46,104 nucleotides of DNA, from contig NZ_STGX01000004.1 in assembly GCF_004912155.1 (NCBI RefSeq), forward strand, positions 268,162-314,265, in the 5' to 3' direction. Position 1 is the first letter of the stretch, and each line of letters begins with the position of its first letter. A model generated the notes under the pieces. It saw only the letters and a list, made by a program, of their open reading frames with translations. It ran no database searches and was not told the origin of the DNA. Below are positions 1 through 9,591 of this stretch, piece by piece. This DNA is from Glycomyces paridis (GTDB lineage: Bacteria; Actinomycetota; Actinomycetes; Mycobacteriales; Micromonosporaceae). The translations under genes were made by a program, and so were the position numbers.

Positions 1-194
1 CCGCCGCCCCTCACCACCACCCGCTCTCCGCCACCTGCCTATGCGCTGTCCTGCCACCACCCACCGGCTGCTGCTCACCTTCCGCTCTGCGCCACGGGTA
101 CCTCGTGAGCGCATTGCTTGCGTGCGTTGTGCCGGTCGCCTTTCCGCCTCGTGTCACCTCCGGTTCTTTGTGCGGTTGGGTTGGTCGAGTGGTG

Positions 195-1202
195 CTAGGT
201 CTGTGGCTGCGCTTCCTCCTGCGGCTCAGGGAGGGTCGGGGGTTCGGTGCAGGCTCTTATCTCCTTGTCGGCGAGGAAGAGGCGGTGCTGGAACTCCTGG
301 TCGTCGGAGGTGCCGAGGGCCTTCAGAGTCGTCTTGCGGCGGTGGAGGGAGCGTTCGAGCCAGTCCTTCCATTCGGGTGCCGCCTCGGCCGCGGCGACCG
401 TGGCGGGGCGCCAGACCGGCATCGGGGCACCCGAGACCGCGAAGCGCGGGTTCGGTTTCAGGGCTTCGGGTTCGGGGAGGTGGTCGCGGATCGCGGCCTC
501 GGTCCAGCCTCGGGAGCGGAGCATCGGCTTGGTGAGCCAGACCGACCGGTCACCGAACCGCACATACTGCGGGCGCGGTCGGGGCGGGGCCTCCTGGTCG
601 CGCCAAGGTTCGGCGCCCGTTGCGGCGGGCGGGCCTGCCGCCGGAGGGCGTTCGCGGTCGGGGAGGTCAGGGCCCCGGGCGGGTCGCGATGCGGGAGGTC
701 GCGCGCGGGTCCGCCCGGTCCGGCCCGGCGGCGGACTCGACCGCTCGCGCGAGGCGAGGGTGCCGATTTCGGCCGCGGGCTGGTCGGTCGCGAGGTGGAG
801 CGGTGCATCCGGTTGATGTTGGGAGACGGGCGGGTCGGCTGATGCAATTTGCGGGGTCTTCGCGGGACTCGTGCCCGCACCCTGTTGGTCTTGTGAGGCA
901 TGGGGTTCGGTTGTTGGCGCTGCCGGGTTCGTTGCTTTGCAGGGAGGTGCGCCTGATCTGTGTCGTGTGACGCCGACGGCCTTCGGCGGATAGGGAGCGG
1001 GGAGGTCGGGTGTGGCCGTTCGCTGTTGGGAGGCGATGAAGCCGGTGAGCCATTCGGTGAAGTGGTCGCGCAGGCGCCCGGCCGGGATGGTTTCGAAGGG
1101 GAGGGCCCGCGCCACCACTTCGGGGCCCGGGCGGGCGTCGCCGGGCGGGGTCGCGGGGGTCGTCTCGTACCTTGAGCTGCTGGTGGATGCCGTGGTCGTC
1201 AT
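195..1202 (-). CDS. Hypothetical protein, disordered with conserved C-terminal domain
   Basis: Unrecognised 335-residue protein. The ATG at 1202 is chosen over an upstream one because a purine-rich AAGGGA sits about 7 nt before it. Residues 1-230 are Thr/Pro/Ala/Arg-rich and probably disordered. Residues 235-330 look folded: an aromatic and basic stretch with YVRFGDRSVWLTKPM, then RGWTEAAIRDHLPEPE and a W-rich segment. That GWT...I...LpEP pattern recalls short DNA-associated domains of unassigned function in actinobacteria. This is a resemblance from memory, not a family call. It is divergent from the SARP gene at 1454, with a 251-bp shared upstream region. No function is proposed. Confidence 0.65.
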   Translation of the reverse strand: MTTTASTSSSRYETTPATPPGDARPGPEVVARALPFETIPAGRLRDHFTEWLTGFIASQQRTATPDLPAPYPPKAVGVTRHRSGAPPCKATNPAAPTTEPHASQDQQGAGTSPAKTPQIASADPPVSQHQPDAPLHLATDQPAAEIGTLASRERSSPPPGRTGRTRARPPASRPARGPDLPDRERPPAAGPPAATGAEPWRDQEAPPRPRPQYVRFGDRSVWLTKPMLRSRGWTEAAIRDHLPEPEALKPNPRFAVSGAPMPVWRPATVAAAEAAPEWKDWLERSLHRRKTTLKALGTSDDQEFQHRLFLADKEIRACTEPPTLPEPQEEAQPQT

Positions 1203-1453
1203 CGTGCCGTCCCTTGCTCGTCGGGCCCGGTCCGTGGACCGGGCGCCGTATTCAGTTACCGTCACGACCGTATCGACGGGCACCGACAGTTTTCGACCTG
1301 ATGTCCACGAACGGGTGATAGGTGACCGTCCTCACCGCGATGACCGGTTCGGGTGCCGGGTCGCGAGCCGGGGCCGCGTGCCCGGACCGTCGCGCCCCGT
1401 GCCGCCGACCTCCGGCGGGGCCGCCGCGCCCGATGCGGTGCAGACTGGCCCTC

Positions 1454-4400
1454 ATGCGCGTTCTCCTCCTAGGGCCTTTCGCGATCCGCGACGACCAGGA
1501 CCGGCCCGTCGACCTCTCCGGCGCCCGCCTCCGCGCGCTCGTCGCCCGGCTCGCACTCGAACCCGGCCGCGAGGTCCCCGCCGACACCCTCACCGACGCC
1601 GTCTGGGAGGACCGCGCGCCCTCCGCCAACGCGCTCCAGGCCCTCGTCTCCCGGGTCCGCCGCGTCATCGGCGCCGAGCGCCTCCTGCGCGGCGCGGTCG
1701 GCTACCGCCTCGTCCTCGACCCCGACGACGTGGACGCGCCCCTCTTCGAACGCCTCGCCGCCACCGGAAGACGCGACGGCGACCTCACGGCGCTCCGCGA
1801 GGCCGAACGGCTCTGGCGCGGCCCCGCCATGGCCGACCTCCTCGACCTCCGCTTCGCCCGCAACGAGGCCGTGCGCCTCGAACGCCTCCGCGCCGAGGCC
1901 GCCCGCGAACGCCTCGCGCTCGACCTCGTCACCGGCGGCGACGTCCTCGCCGAACTCGAACCGCTCGCCGCCGCCCACCCGCTCGACGAGCGCTGGCAGG
2001 CCCTCCTCGTCCGCGCCCTCCACGCGACCGGCCGCACCGCCGAGGCCCTCGACGCCTACGAGCGCACCCGAGAGCGCCTCGCCGACGAGCTCGGCGCCGA
2101 CCCCTCGGCCGAACTCGCCGACCTCCACCTCCAGATCCTGCGCCAGAGCACCGCCCCCGCCGAGCGCGCAAAGCGCCGCAGCAACCTCAAAGCGCAGCTC
2201 ACCAGCTTCGTCGGCCGCGAAACCGACCTCGACTCGCTCGCACGGGCCGTCGCGTCCTCTCGCCTGGTCACCGTCACCGGGCCCGGCGGCGCGGGCAAGA
2301 CCCGGCTCGCCGTGGAGGCCGCCGCGCGCATCGCCGACGACATTGCGCCACACGGAGTCTGGCTGGTCGAACTCGCGCCTGTCGCCGACGACGCCGACGT
2401 GGCGCCCGCCGTCCTCAGGGCCATCGGCGCCCGCGAGGCCGGACTGCTCGACCCCTCCGCGCACGACGCCGCCTCCCGCCTCGCCGAGTACTTCGCCGAC
2501 CAGCGCGCGCTCCTCGTACTCGACAACTGCGAGCACCGAGTGGAGGCCGCCGCCTCCCTCACCGCCGCGCTCCTCGGCGCCTGCCCGGACCTGCGCGTCC
2601 TCGCGACCAGCCGTGAAGCCCTCGCGATCGGCGGCGAGCGCCTCTACCCGATCCCGCCGCTGCGCCTGGACGACGACCGGCCCGAGCGCTCCCCCGCCGT
2701 CCGCCTCTTCTGCGAGCGCGCCGCCGCGGTACGGCCCGACTTCGCGCTCACCGCGGCGAACACCGAAGCGGTCGTGGAGATCTGCCGCCGCCTCGACGGC
2801 CTCCCGCTCGCGGTCGAACTCGCCGCCGCCCGCACCCGTGCGCTCGACCCGGCCCGAATCGCCGCCCGCCTGGACGACCGGTTCGCGCTCCTCGCCGGGA
2901 CCGACCGCGCCGCCCCGGCGCGCCACCGCACCCTTGAGGCCGTGATCGCCTGGAGCTGGGAGCTCCTCACCGATGCCGAACGGGCCCTTGCCATGCGCGT
3001 CTCTCTCTACCCCGGCGGGATCGGGCTGGACCGCATCGGCGACCTCGGCGCCCTGGCCGGGCTCGTCGACAAGTCGCTTGTGGACCGCGACGGCGAGCGC
3101 TATCGGATGCTGGAGACGATCCGCTCCTACGCCGAAGCGCGCCTGGATGAGAGCGGCAGTGCCGACGCCGAGCGCGACGCGATGGCCCGGTACTGCCTCG
3201 ATCTCGCGGAACGCTGCGACGAGGAACTGCGGGCGGCGACCCAGATCGAGGCGATGGCGGGCTTGAGCGTCGAGCACGCGAACCTCCTCGCCGCCCTGCA
3301 ACGCTCGGTCGCGCACGGCGACACCGAGACCGCGCTTCGCCTGTACATGGCCCTGTTCTGGTACTGGCACCTGCGCGGCTTCCAGAGCGAGTTCCGGCGC
3401 TGGACGACCGCGGTCCTGTCCCTGCCAGGCGAAGTACCACCCGCGCTGCGGCCCGCCGCGAAGGTCCTGGAGGGCATGGGGCTCAGCGAGAGCGGCGACG
3501 TGGACGGCGGCGAAGCGGCCATCGTGGAGGGGCTGCGGCTCGGGCGCGAATTCGACGGCGAGGTCCGGGGCCGGGCGCTGCTGGCGCTCGGACCGGCGTT
3601 CCTCGCCGACACCGGGACCGTGGCGGGCCATGCGCCGCAAGGCAATTGGGAACGCGGCATCGCCTACCTCGTGGCGGCTTCGGCGGGCGGCGGCGAGGCC
3701 GGGCCGGAAGGGGTCGAGCGCGTCGAACGGGCCGAGGCCGAGTTCGCGGCGATCGGCGAACGCTGGGGTCTCGCCTCGGCCCTGCGGGTGCGGGCCGAGC
3801 ACTGGGCGCGCGCGGGCGCGAGGCGAGCCGCCGAGGAGGGGCTCGAACGCGCCGCCCGGCTGTTCGACGAGCTCGGCACCGCCCGCGACGCCGCCGAGAC
3901 CCACGCCGAACTCGCCGTCGCGTACGCCCGCAGCGGATCGCTCGACAAGGCATGGGCCTCACTCGAAACGGCCACCGACCTGGCGGCGAGCGAGCGCGAG
4001 CCGATGACCATCTCGTACGTGCGGTCGGCGCGGGGGCAGATCCTCATCGCCGCCGGCGATCACCGGACCGCGCTCGTCGAACTCGAAGCGGTCGAACTCG
4101 CACTCGACGGCACGGTCATCGAAGCGCGGATGCGGGTGTGGAGCAGCGCCTTCAAAGCCATGATCGCCCTCCTCGAAGGCCAGACCGCCGTCGCGGCCAG
4201 GCACATCGCCGGGATGCGGGACCGCCACGTCGAAGGCGCGGCAGGCCCAGACCTGACCGTGGCCGCCCGCATCGCGGCCGCGATCGCCCTCGAAGGCGGC
4301 GACGCACGACGCGCCGCCGAACTCCTCGGCGCCGCCAGCGCGCTCCTTGGAGGCGGCGAAGACGGCCGCGGCTACGACGCCGCCCTTCGAACGAGCGAGC

Positions 4401-4507
4401 GGACTCGGGAGGCTTTGGGTGACAAGGCGTTCGAGAAGGCGCACGCTGAGGGGGCCGCGCTGGGGCGAGACGATGCCGTCGACCTGATCAGGTCACGGCA
4501 GCGCTGA
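1454..4507 (+). CDS. AfsR/SARP-family transcriptional regulator with NB-ARC ATPase
   Basis: Large cytoplasmic transcription factor of 1017 residues. Order: OmpR-type winged helix (about 1-85, beginning MRVLLLGPF), bacterial transcriptional activator domain (about 95-235), NB-ARC-like STAND ATPase (about 250-530), then helical TPR-like repeats to the end. Walker A is GPGGAGKT at 276-283, Walker B is LLVLDNCEH around 353-361, and a GLPLAVELAAAR motif follows. SARP proteins of this build bind direct repeats and activate transcription, often of secondary metabolism genes. The target here cannot be read from sequence. The ATG at 1454 starts exactly at the conserved wHTH N-terminus; upstream in-frame codons have no homology-like content. 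No biosynthetic genes are adjacent, and the cluster at 27780-41689 is 23 kb away. Confidence 0.93.
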   Translation: MRVLLLGPFAIRDDQDRPVDLSGARLRALVARLALEPGREVPADTLTDAVWEDRAPSANALQALVSRVRRVIGAERLLRGAVGYRLVLDPDDVDAPLFERLAATGRRDGDLTALREAERLWRGPAMADLLDLRFARNEAVRLERLRAEAARERLALDLVTGGDVLAELEPLAAAHPLDERWQALLVRALHATGRTAEALDAYERTRERLADELGADPSAELADLHLQILRQSTAPAERAKRRSNLKAQLTSFVGRETDLDSLARAVASSRLVTVTGPGGAGKTRLAVEAAARIADDIAPHGVWLVELAPVADDADVAPAVLRAIGAREAGLLDPSAHDAASRLAEYFADQRALLVLDNCEHRVEAAASLTAALLGACPDLRVLATSREALAIGGERLYPIPPLRLDDDRPERSPAVRLFCERAAAVRPDFALTAANTEAVVEICRRLDGLPLAVELAAARTRALDPARIAARLDDRFALLAGTDRAAPARHRTLEAVIAWSWELLTDAERALAMRVSLYPGGIGLDRIGDLGALAGLVDKSLVDRDGERYRMLETIRSYAEARLDESGSADAERDAMARYCLDLAERCDEELRAATQIEAMAGLSVEHANLLAALQRSVAHGDTETALRLYMALFWYWHLRGFQSEFRRWTTAVLSLPGEVPPALRPAAKVLEGMGLSESGDVDGGEAAIVEGLRLGREFDGEVRGRALLALGPAFLADTGTVAGHAPQGNWERGIAYLVAASAGGGEAGPEGVERVERAEAEFAAIGERWGLASALRVRAEHWARAGARRAAEEGLERAARLFDELGTARDAAETHAELAVAYARSGSLDKAWASLETATDLAASEREPMTISYVRSARGQILIAAGDHRTALVELEAVELALDGTVIEARMRVWSSAFKAMIALLEGQTAVAARHIAGMRDRHVEGAAGPDLTVAARIAAAIALEGGDARRAAELLGAASALLGGGEDGRGYDAALRTSERTREALGDKAFEKAHAEGAALGRDDAVDLIRSRQR

Positions 4508-4990
4508 GCGGTCGGCAGTGGTAACGCGCAGATCAGTCGAGGACCGCCGCACCGGTAAGCGACCCTTCAAGACCGGGACGGCGACGGAGCCGGATCGCGA
4601 CGCGGTCGGTCTCATGAGCGCCCCTTCGGCGGCGTGCTTGCGGCGCCGCGCGCGGCCTCAATGCGGCGCCCGAGGTCGAACCGACAGTTCATTCGGAAGG
4701 AGCCGTCCCGGCAACGGAACCGTGGCCGAGATACTGCATCGTTTTCGGTTCTGGCGAGCTCGGGTTCGGCGGGATCGCGATACGCAGGGACGCAAGCGAT
4801 GTGGCGCTGAACACCGTGCTTCGCGCGGGACGGCGCTTTCTCAAGGGGACGGTTGCGGCGGTGACCGCTCTTTCCATGCTTGGATGCCTCGTCTGTCGTG
4901 CCTGCGGCACCGCAGACTAGACGGCGAATGAGTCTGCGCGCCCTCTGCTGCCGCCTAAACTGCTGCGGCCGTTGGTGTTTGCGGTCGGGT
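4508..4990. other. Intergenic region without supported gene
   Basis: About 480 bp between the SARP gene (plus) and the convergent DUF4143 gene (minus). Open frames exist on both strands but give Arg/Ser/Gly-rich translations without codon bias, domains or ribosome-binding sites. I see no RNA gene or clear terminator. Confidence 0.5.
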
Positions 4991-6172
4991 TCAGAGCGTT
5001 GCGATGGGGGTGGCGACGAGGCGGTCACCGAGTTCGAACGAGCGTGGGCCGGTGTGGAGGACAGCCCCGCCGATGAACTTGTCGCCCAGTTCGTCGCGCA
5101 GCCATGACAGGTGTCGGGCGTCTTTGGTCGACACGGTCCCCGACGATTTGAACTCGAAGCCGAACACGGTGCCGTCGCGGTACTCGGCGAGTAGGTCGAT
5201 CTCGCGGTGCTGGTCGCTGGTGCGCAGGTGGTAGAGCGAGGGCCGCGACTCGCTGAGGCGCGCTTCGGCCCTGAGCTGGCTCGCTGCGAAGGTATCGAGC
5301 ATCCTTCCCATCAAGTCGCCGTTGCGGCGCAGCCCCGCGCGGTCGACTTCGAGGATCGCCCCGGCGATGCCGGGGTCGACGAGATACCGCTTGGGTGCCT
5401 TGGCGAGGCGCTTGAGTCGATTGGTCCACCAGGCGGGCACTGCGTTCACGAGGAGCAGGTTGCCCAGCAGCCGGTCGTAGGCCTGCGCTGTCCGGCTGTT
5501 GACGTCGGCGGCTTCGTACAGGCTCTTGGCGGCGACGACTCCGGCGGTGTTGAGGGCGACGGCCTGCAGGTACCGGCGGAGTTTGAGCGGGTCGCGGGCG
5601 CTGTCGATGAGTTCGGCGTCGCGGAACACCACCTGGTCGACATAGGCGTCCAGCCAGCGGCGCCGGGTGGTTTCGGTGGAGGCCAGAACCGCGTCCGGGT
5701 AGCCTCCGCGGAGGGCGAGGTCGAGGTAGTCGTTGAGCACCAGGTTCGATCGCACCGGGTGCAGGGACTGGATCGGATCGGCTCGCAGCCGGTCGAAGAG
5801 GGGAACCAGATCGACCGCGCCCTCGATCTCCCTTTGGATGAGCCCGTACATCTCCACTCTGATCGCCCGCCCGGTCAAGGGCCAGCCGGCGGCTTCCAGG
5901 TCGGAGCGCACCGACCCGGTGATCAGGAAGGCGCCGGGGCCGGGGCGTTCGTCGACGGCCCGTTTGATCGCGCCGAGGATCTGGGGTGCTTCCTGCCATT
6001 CGTCCAGGAGCAGCGGTAGCGGCGCGTCGAGTGCACCGTCGGGGTCGGCGCGGACGGCTTCGGCTTCCGCTTCACGGTCCAGGCGGATGACCGTCCGGGC
6101 ATATCGACGGGCGGTCGTGGTCTTCCCGCGCGCTCGCGGCCCCACCACGAGCAACGCCGGGAAGTCCTGCAT
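4991..6172 (-). CDS. ATP-binding protein, DUF4143 family
   Basis: A 393-residue AAA-like ATPase. Walker A GPRARGKT lies at 11-18 and Walker B LPLLLDEWQEAP at about 52-63 (D57, E58). The C-terminal half carries the DUF4143 region, with a restriction-like EID...FEFK core (D326, E340, K342). Such proteins are widespread in bacteria and archaea and often travel in accessory DNA; their role is poorly defined. Members usually begin with 10-20 residues before the Walker A strand. Here the matching segment (TARIADRLIGEF) is encoded directly upstream in frame but without ATG, GTG or TTG before an in-frame stop, so the ATG at 6172 is the first usable start. The N-terminus may be slightly truncated. Confidence 0.85.
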   Translation of the reverse strand: MQDFPALLVVGPRARGKTTTARRYARTVIRLDREAEAEAVRADPDGALDAPLPLLLDEWQEAPQILGAIKRAVDERPGPGAFLITGSVRSDLEAAGWPLTGRAIRVEMYGLIQREIEGAVDLVPLFDRLRADPIQSLHPVRSNLVLNDYLDLALRGGYPDAVLASTETTRRRWLDAYVDQVVFRDAELIDSARDPLKLRRYLQAVALNTAGVVAAKSLYEAADVNSRTAQAYDRLLGNLLLVNAVPAWWTNRLKRLAKAPKRYLVDPGIAGAILEVDRAGLRRNGDLMGRMLDTFAASQLRAEARLSESRPSLYHLRTSDQHREIDLLAEYRDGTVFGFEFKSSGTVSTKDARHLSWLRDELGDKFIGGAVLHTGPRSFELGDRLVATPIATL

Positions 6173-6716
6173 GAACTCGCCGATGAGACGGTCGGCAATT
6201 CGCGCAGTACCAAGATTCTGCGTCGATCAGTACAAAGATTCTGAGCGTGTCGTTACGAATATTCCGCAGGCAAGGATGCTCGTCGGAACGGGCTCAGGCA
6301 TCCTCGACGGGTGCCGCGCGGCAGGTCGGCTTCGGCCGACGGATCACAGGTCCCGCCAGGTGTGAAACAGCCGGTATGCGGTCTGCCAAGGCCGAAGGCG
6401 GCAGGGGGAATCGCTAGGGCGCACCGGCACTACCCGCGAGGTGATCGCATCGACCAGCGTTCGGCGCGACCAGCCGGTCGGGGCCGGGACGGGCAGCCAG
6501 CGGCGGAGGTGTCACCGCTGACCGTCGGTGAGCGCGGCAGGGATGCGCGGTATGCCCGGTCGGGATGGAGTTCGCGGATGCGATTGTGCGCCGGTCCTGT
6601 TTGGAGCGAGTCGGTGATCGGGCCGGTCGGCAGTGGGTTGAGGCTCAGTCGGTTGGGCTCGAATCGACCGTCCTCGCAGGCAGCACGAGGCGATTCGGTG
6701 CGGGACCGGGTGATGG
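6173..6716. other. Intergenic region without supported gene
   Basis: About 540 bp upstream of the DUF4143 gene and downstream of the DUF952 gene. Near 6190-6260 it is less GC-rich than its surroundings and may hold the DUF4143 promoter. The open frames crossing it (for example plus strand from 6311) have no codon bias or recognisable content. Confidence 0.45.
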
Positions 6717-7043
6717 TCAGGCCGGTCGGGTCCAGGGGCGGACCTCGGCCACGGCGCTGGTGGGGAGCGGCCCGTAGATGTGGGGGTACTCGGGCGCGCC
6801 CGGCGCGGGGGCCTCGAATCGGATCGGGGCTCCGACCAGCTCGGGGTCGATCACGAGGACCACGAGCGGTCCGGTGAAGTCGCCGTAGACGAAGGCGGCG
6901 ACCGCGTCGAGCTGCTCGGGCCGCGAGCAGTGGATGAAGCCCTCCTCGGCGAGGGTCCGCCCGCGCGTGGAGGAATCGAAGGACCCGGTCGCGAGCGCGG
7001 CTTCCCACAGGGCGGGCTCGGTCAGATGCAGCAGTTCGGTCAC
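6717..7043 (-). CDS. DUF952 domain-containing protein
   Basis: Small cytoplasmic protein of 108 residues covering the whole DUF952 family: LLHLTEPALWEAAL at the start, then LAEEGFIHCS, LVVLVIDPE and finally YPHIYGPL. The GTG at 7043 places this conserved start at residue 1; the longer frame upstream is Arg/Pro noise. The fold is related to ADP-ribosyltransferase-like small proteins but no reaction is established for the family. It stands alone, with a strong hairpin upstream at 7177-7204 separating it from the next gene. Confidence 0.85.
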   Translation of the reverse strand: MTELLHLTEPALWEAALATGSFDSSTRGRTLAEEGFIHCSRPEQLDAVAAFVYGDFTGPLVVLVIDPELVGAPIRFEAPAPGAPEYPHIYGPLPTSAVAEVRPWTRPA

Positions 7044-7176
7044 GCGAGCACGATACCGCTCTCGGTGTCGAACGGGCGCGGGTCGGAGCGGTGGGGCTGG
7101 GCGGCGTGGCGATACGGCCAGGACGCCCCACTCGGGGAGGTGGCGGCGCCGTCGACAGGGCACCAGGGCACGGCGA

Positions 7177-7204
7177 GTCGGCCCCGCGAGGACGCGGGGC
7201 CGAC
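7177..7204 (-). terminator. Hairpin terminator after the membrane protein gene
   Basis: A perfect 12-bp GC stem (7177-7188 with 7193-7204) around an AGGA loop. It lies 14 bp past the stop of the minus-strand membrane protein. There is no U tract, as is usual in actinobacteria. Confidence 0.7.
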
Positions 7205-7217
7205 GGTTCCGGTTCGT

Positions 7218-7793
7218 TCAGCGCTTCGCGAAGTGGGCGCGGGCCGCAGGGAGGGCCAGGAGGATGACGCCGAGGAGGCATCCGAGGACCACGATCGCGA
7301 GGCGCGCGGCCTCCAGAGCCGGCAGCCACTGCGGGTAGGCGGCGTAGGCGGCGTCGAGGAGGGCTGCGGTGTCGAGGGAGCGGACGGCCGGGTCGTCGGA
7401 GGCGTCGAAGACGGCTTGGACCTTCGCGGCGGCGGTCGCGTTGCCTGCCATGATGAGTGCGTTCCCGGCGAGCACGAGGGGCAGGGCGATCCAGGCCAGG
7501 AGGCGCCCGATGCGCCTGCCCGCGAGGACGAGTCCGCCGATCGCGGCGATGGCCGCCGCGATGACGAAGGGCGCCCAGATCGCGACGCCGTGCTCGTCGA
7601 ACGCGAGGCCGTTGGCGGCCAGGAGGTTCGGGTCCTGCCCCTGGCGGGCGGTCTCGGCCTCGGCGGCGGCCTGGACGTCGGCGCCGAAGACGAGGCCCAC
7701 GACGGGGATCGAGGCGAACGCCAGCGCGATCGCGAAGTGGAGGGCGGCGGCGAGGGTGACGGTGGCGGGGCGGGCGGTGCGGTCGGCGTTCAC
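7218..7793 (-). CDS. Small multi-pass membrane protein, function unknown
   Basis: Predicted 191-residue integral membrane protein. Hydrophobic segments lie at about 10-32, 70-90, 93-115 and 158-182, with a polar extracytoplasmic stretch between the first and second (about 35-65). The start is taken as GTG at 7793 because AAGGAG sits 6 nt upstream of it. The alternative ATGs at 7868 and 7862 add a 23-25-residue polar leader without a ribosome-binding site. No family is recognised with confidence; the four-helix pattern is reminiscent of small DoxX/DUF-type membrane proteins. Probably monocistronic. Confidence 0.7.
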   Translation of the reverse strand: MNADRTARPATVTLAAALHFAIALAFASIPVVGLVFGADVQAAAEAETARQGQDPNLLAANGLAFDEHGVAIWAPFVIAAAIAAIGGLVLAGRRIGRLLAWIALPLVLAGNALIMAGNATAAAKVQAVFDASDDPAVRSLDTAALLDAAYAAYPQWLPALEAARLAIVVLGCLLGVILLALPAARAHFAKR

Positions 7794-8090
7794 GGTGGGC
7801 TCCTTCGGGTCGGCGGCTTTGAGGGCCGGGTCGAGTACCGCGGGGAATCTCGTGGTGCTCATGTCCATGCGTGTACGGTCGCGCCGAGCGCTGACGGGCG
7901 GCTGACATGGCACTGACGATTCGCGGGGCCCGCTGACACGGCATCGGGTCGGCTGCCGGTCCCGGCAGCTGGCGGCTCGCGACCGCCGTGGGGCCGACTC
8001 GGTTCCCGTCACTGCTTCGATCCGCGACCATCAGGATGACTCGCTGGTCTCGATCCGCAGTCGCGTTACCGCATCTCCGGGAGACACAGT

Positions 8091-8120
8091 GCCGCCCGCG
8101 ACCGACAGGTCGCGGGCGGC
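8091..8120 (-). terminator. Hairpin terminator of the kinase operon
   Basis: A perfect 13-bp stem (8091-8103 with 8108-8120) with loop GACA lies 14 bp after the stop of the DUF4097 gene, the last gene of the minus-strand operon from 10838. Confidence 0.75.
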
Positions 8121-8134
8121 TCCTGGGTGCTGCG

Positions 8135-8935
8135 TCAGTCCGCGTAGCGGACGGTGAGGTCGCCGACGCTCGTGTTGACGTTGATGACCACGTCGGCTTC
8201 GGCGGCGGGGTCGGTCGCGATGTCGATGTCCTGGTCGCCGACGCCGGAGGCGAAGCGGACGTCGTAGGTGGTGCCGTCGTCGGGGAGGACGAGTTCGACG
8301 TCGCCGGTGCTGGTGGTGACGTTGATGTCGCCGTTGACCTTGTCGAAGGCGAGGGAGATCGATCCGACGCTGGATTCGACGCGGGTGGAGGCGGCGTTGA
8401 GGCGCTGGCCGGTGACGTCGCCGACGCTGGTCTCGACGTCGATGTCGCCGTCGAGGCCGTCAAGGGAGATGTCGCCGACGTCGATGGTCGCTTCGGCGTC
8501 GGCGCCGGTGGGCAGGTGCATGGTGTAGTGCACCTCGCACTCGTCGATGTTGACCCAGAAGAGGATCGAGTCGTCGCATTCGCCGGTGGCGATGAAGGTC
8601 TCGCCGCGCCAGGTTTCGGTGCTGGTGGGTTCGGTGCCGCGCCAGCTGGTCTCGCGGACGACTTCGAGGGCGTCGCCGTCGGCGGCGGCGAGGTGGATCG
8701 AGCCGATCTCGACGTCGACGTCGACGCCGGCGAGGGCCTCGGTGTACTCCTCGGAGTGGGAGCCGTGTTCCAGTGGTGAGGAGGCGGTCCAGATCCAGAC
8801 GCCGCCGAGGGTGAGGGCGAAGATGAGCATGGCGCCGGTGAAGGAGCCGCCGATGATCCACCAGAGCCTGCGGGCGTTGCGGGCCTTCTCGGGTTCGGTC
8901 GGGGCGTCGGTGGCGTTCTCGGGAGTGTCGATCAT
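8135..8935 (-). CDS. DUF4097-type membrane-anchored beta-repeat protein
   Basis: A 266-residue protein: a short cytoplasmic N-terminus (1-24), one transmembrane helix (about 25-50, WWIIGGSF...WIWTA), then an extracytoplasmic domain rich in short beta repeats. Units such as VDVDVEIGSI, IDVGDISLDGLDGDIDVETSVGDV and INVTTSTGDV recur every 18-22 residues. This is the right-handed beta-repeat pattern of DUF4097 (head GIN-like) proteins. Its ATG overlaps the response regulator stop by 4 nt (ATGA), so translation is coupled. The context suggests it senses or reports envelope state for the kinase encoded upstream, or is its target. That role is inference. Confidence 0.85.
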   Translation of the reverse strand: MIDTPENATDAPTEPEKARNARRLWWIIGGSFTGAMLIFALTLGGVWIWTASSPLEHGSHSEEYTEALAGVDVDVEIGSIHLAAADGDALEVVRETSWRGTEPTSTETWRGETFIATGECDDSILFWVNIDECEVHYTMHLPTGADAEATIDVGDISLDGLDGDIDVETSVGDVTGQRLNAASTRVESSVGSISLAFDKVNGDINVTTSTGDVELVLPDDGTTYDVRFASGVGDQDIDIATDPAAEADVVINVNTSVGDLTVRYAD

Positions 8936-9591
8936 GACCGGTCCTTTGCGTTGCCTTGCAGGAACTTGAGGATGGCGAGCACGCGGCGGTTGCCGCTGTC
9001 GGTGGGCGGGAGCCCGAGTTTCGAGAAGATCGAGTTGATGTGCTTGCTGACGGCGCCTTCGCTGAGGAAGAGGGCGGCGGCGATGCCGGCGTTGGAGCGT
9101 CCTTCGGCCATGTGCGACAGGACTTCTCGTTCTCTGGGGGTGAGGCGGTCGAGTTCGTCGCCGTCGCGGCGGACGAGGAGTTGGGAGATGACCTCGGGGT
9201 CGAGTGCGGTGCCGCCTTCGGCGACGCGGCGCAGGGAGTCGAGGAATTCGGCGACGTCGGCGACGCGGTCTTTGAGGAGGTAGCCGATGCCGCGCATCTG
9301 CCCGGTGAGGAGTTCGACGGCGTAGCGTTCCTCGACGTACTGGGAGAGCATGAGGACGGCGAGGTCGGGGTAGCGGCGGCGCAGGACGAGTGCGGCGCGG
9401 ATGCCTTCGTCGCTCTGGTCGGGGGGCATGCGGACGTCGGCGACGACGAGGTCGGGGCAGTCGGCTTCGACGGAGCGGAGAAGGGCTTCGGCGTCGCCGA
9501 CGGTGTCGAGGACTTCGATGCCGCCGATCTCCATGAGCCGGGCGAGGCCTTCTCGGAGGAGGACGGAGTCCTCGGCGATCACGACGCGCAT
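8932..9591 (-). CDS. NarL/LuxR-family response regulator
   Basis: A 219-residue two-component regulator. The receiver domain (1-120) has acidic residues AED near the start, the phospho-acceptor D52 in VVADVRMPP, and later conserved S/T and K positions. The C-terminal LuxR helix-turn-helix (about 148-212) reads LTPREREVLSHMAEGRSN...LSEGAVSKHINSIFSKLGL. It is phosphorylated by the histidine kinase whose gene overlaps it by 13 nt upstream, then binds DNA. The MRVVIAEDS start is canonical for the family. Confidence 0.95.
   Translation of the reverse strand: MRVVIAEDSVLLREGLARLMEIGGIEVLDTVGDAEALLRSVEADCPDLVVADVRMPPDQSDEGIRAALVLRRRYPDLAVLMLSQYVEERYAVELLTGQMRGIGYLLKDRVADVAEFLDSLRRVAEGGTALDPEVISQLLVRRDGDELDRLTPREREVLSHMAEGRSNAGIAAALFLSEGAVSKHINSIFSKLGLPPTDSGNRRVLAILKFLQGNAKDRS

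Noticed and set aside
1469..3904. Long minus-strand open frame (811 codons) opposite the SARP gene
   Set aside because: Shadow of the GC-rich plus-strand gene; the translation has no domain and the plus frame carries Walker and SARP motifs.
4518..5028. Open frames on both strands after the SARP gene
   Set aside because: No codon bias, conserved motif or ribosome-binding site.
6430..8463. Long minus-strand open frame spanning the DUF952 and membrane protein genes
   Set aside because: It runs across two real genes and a terminator in another frame, with Thr/Ser/Arg low-complexity translation.
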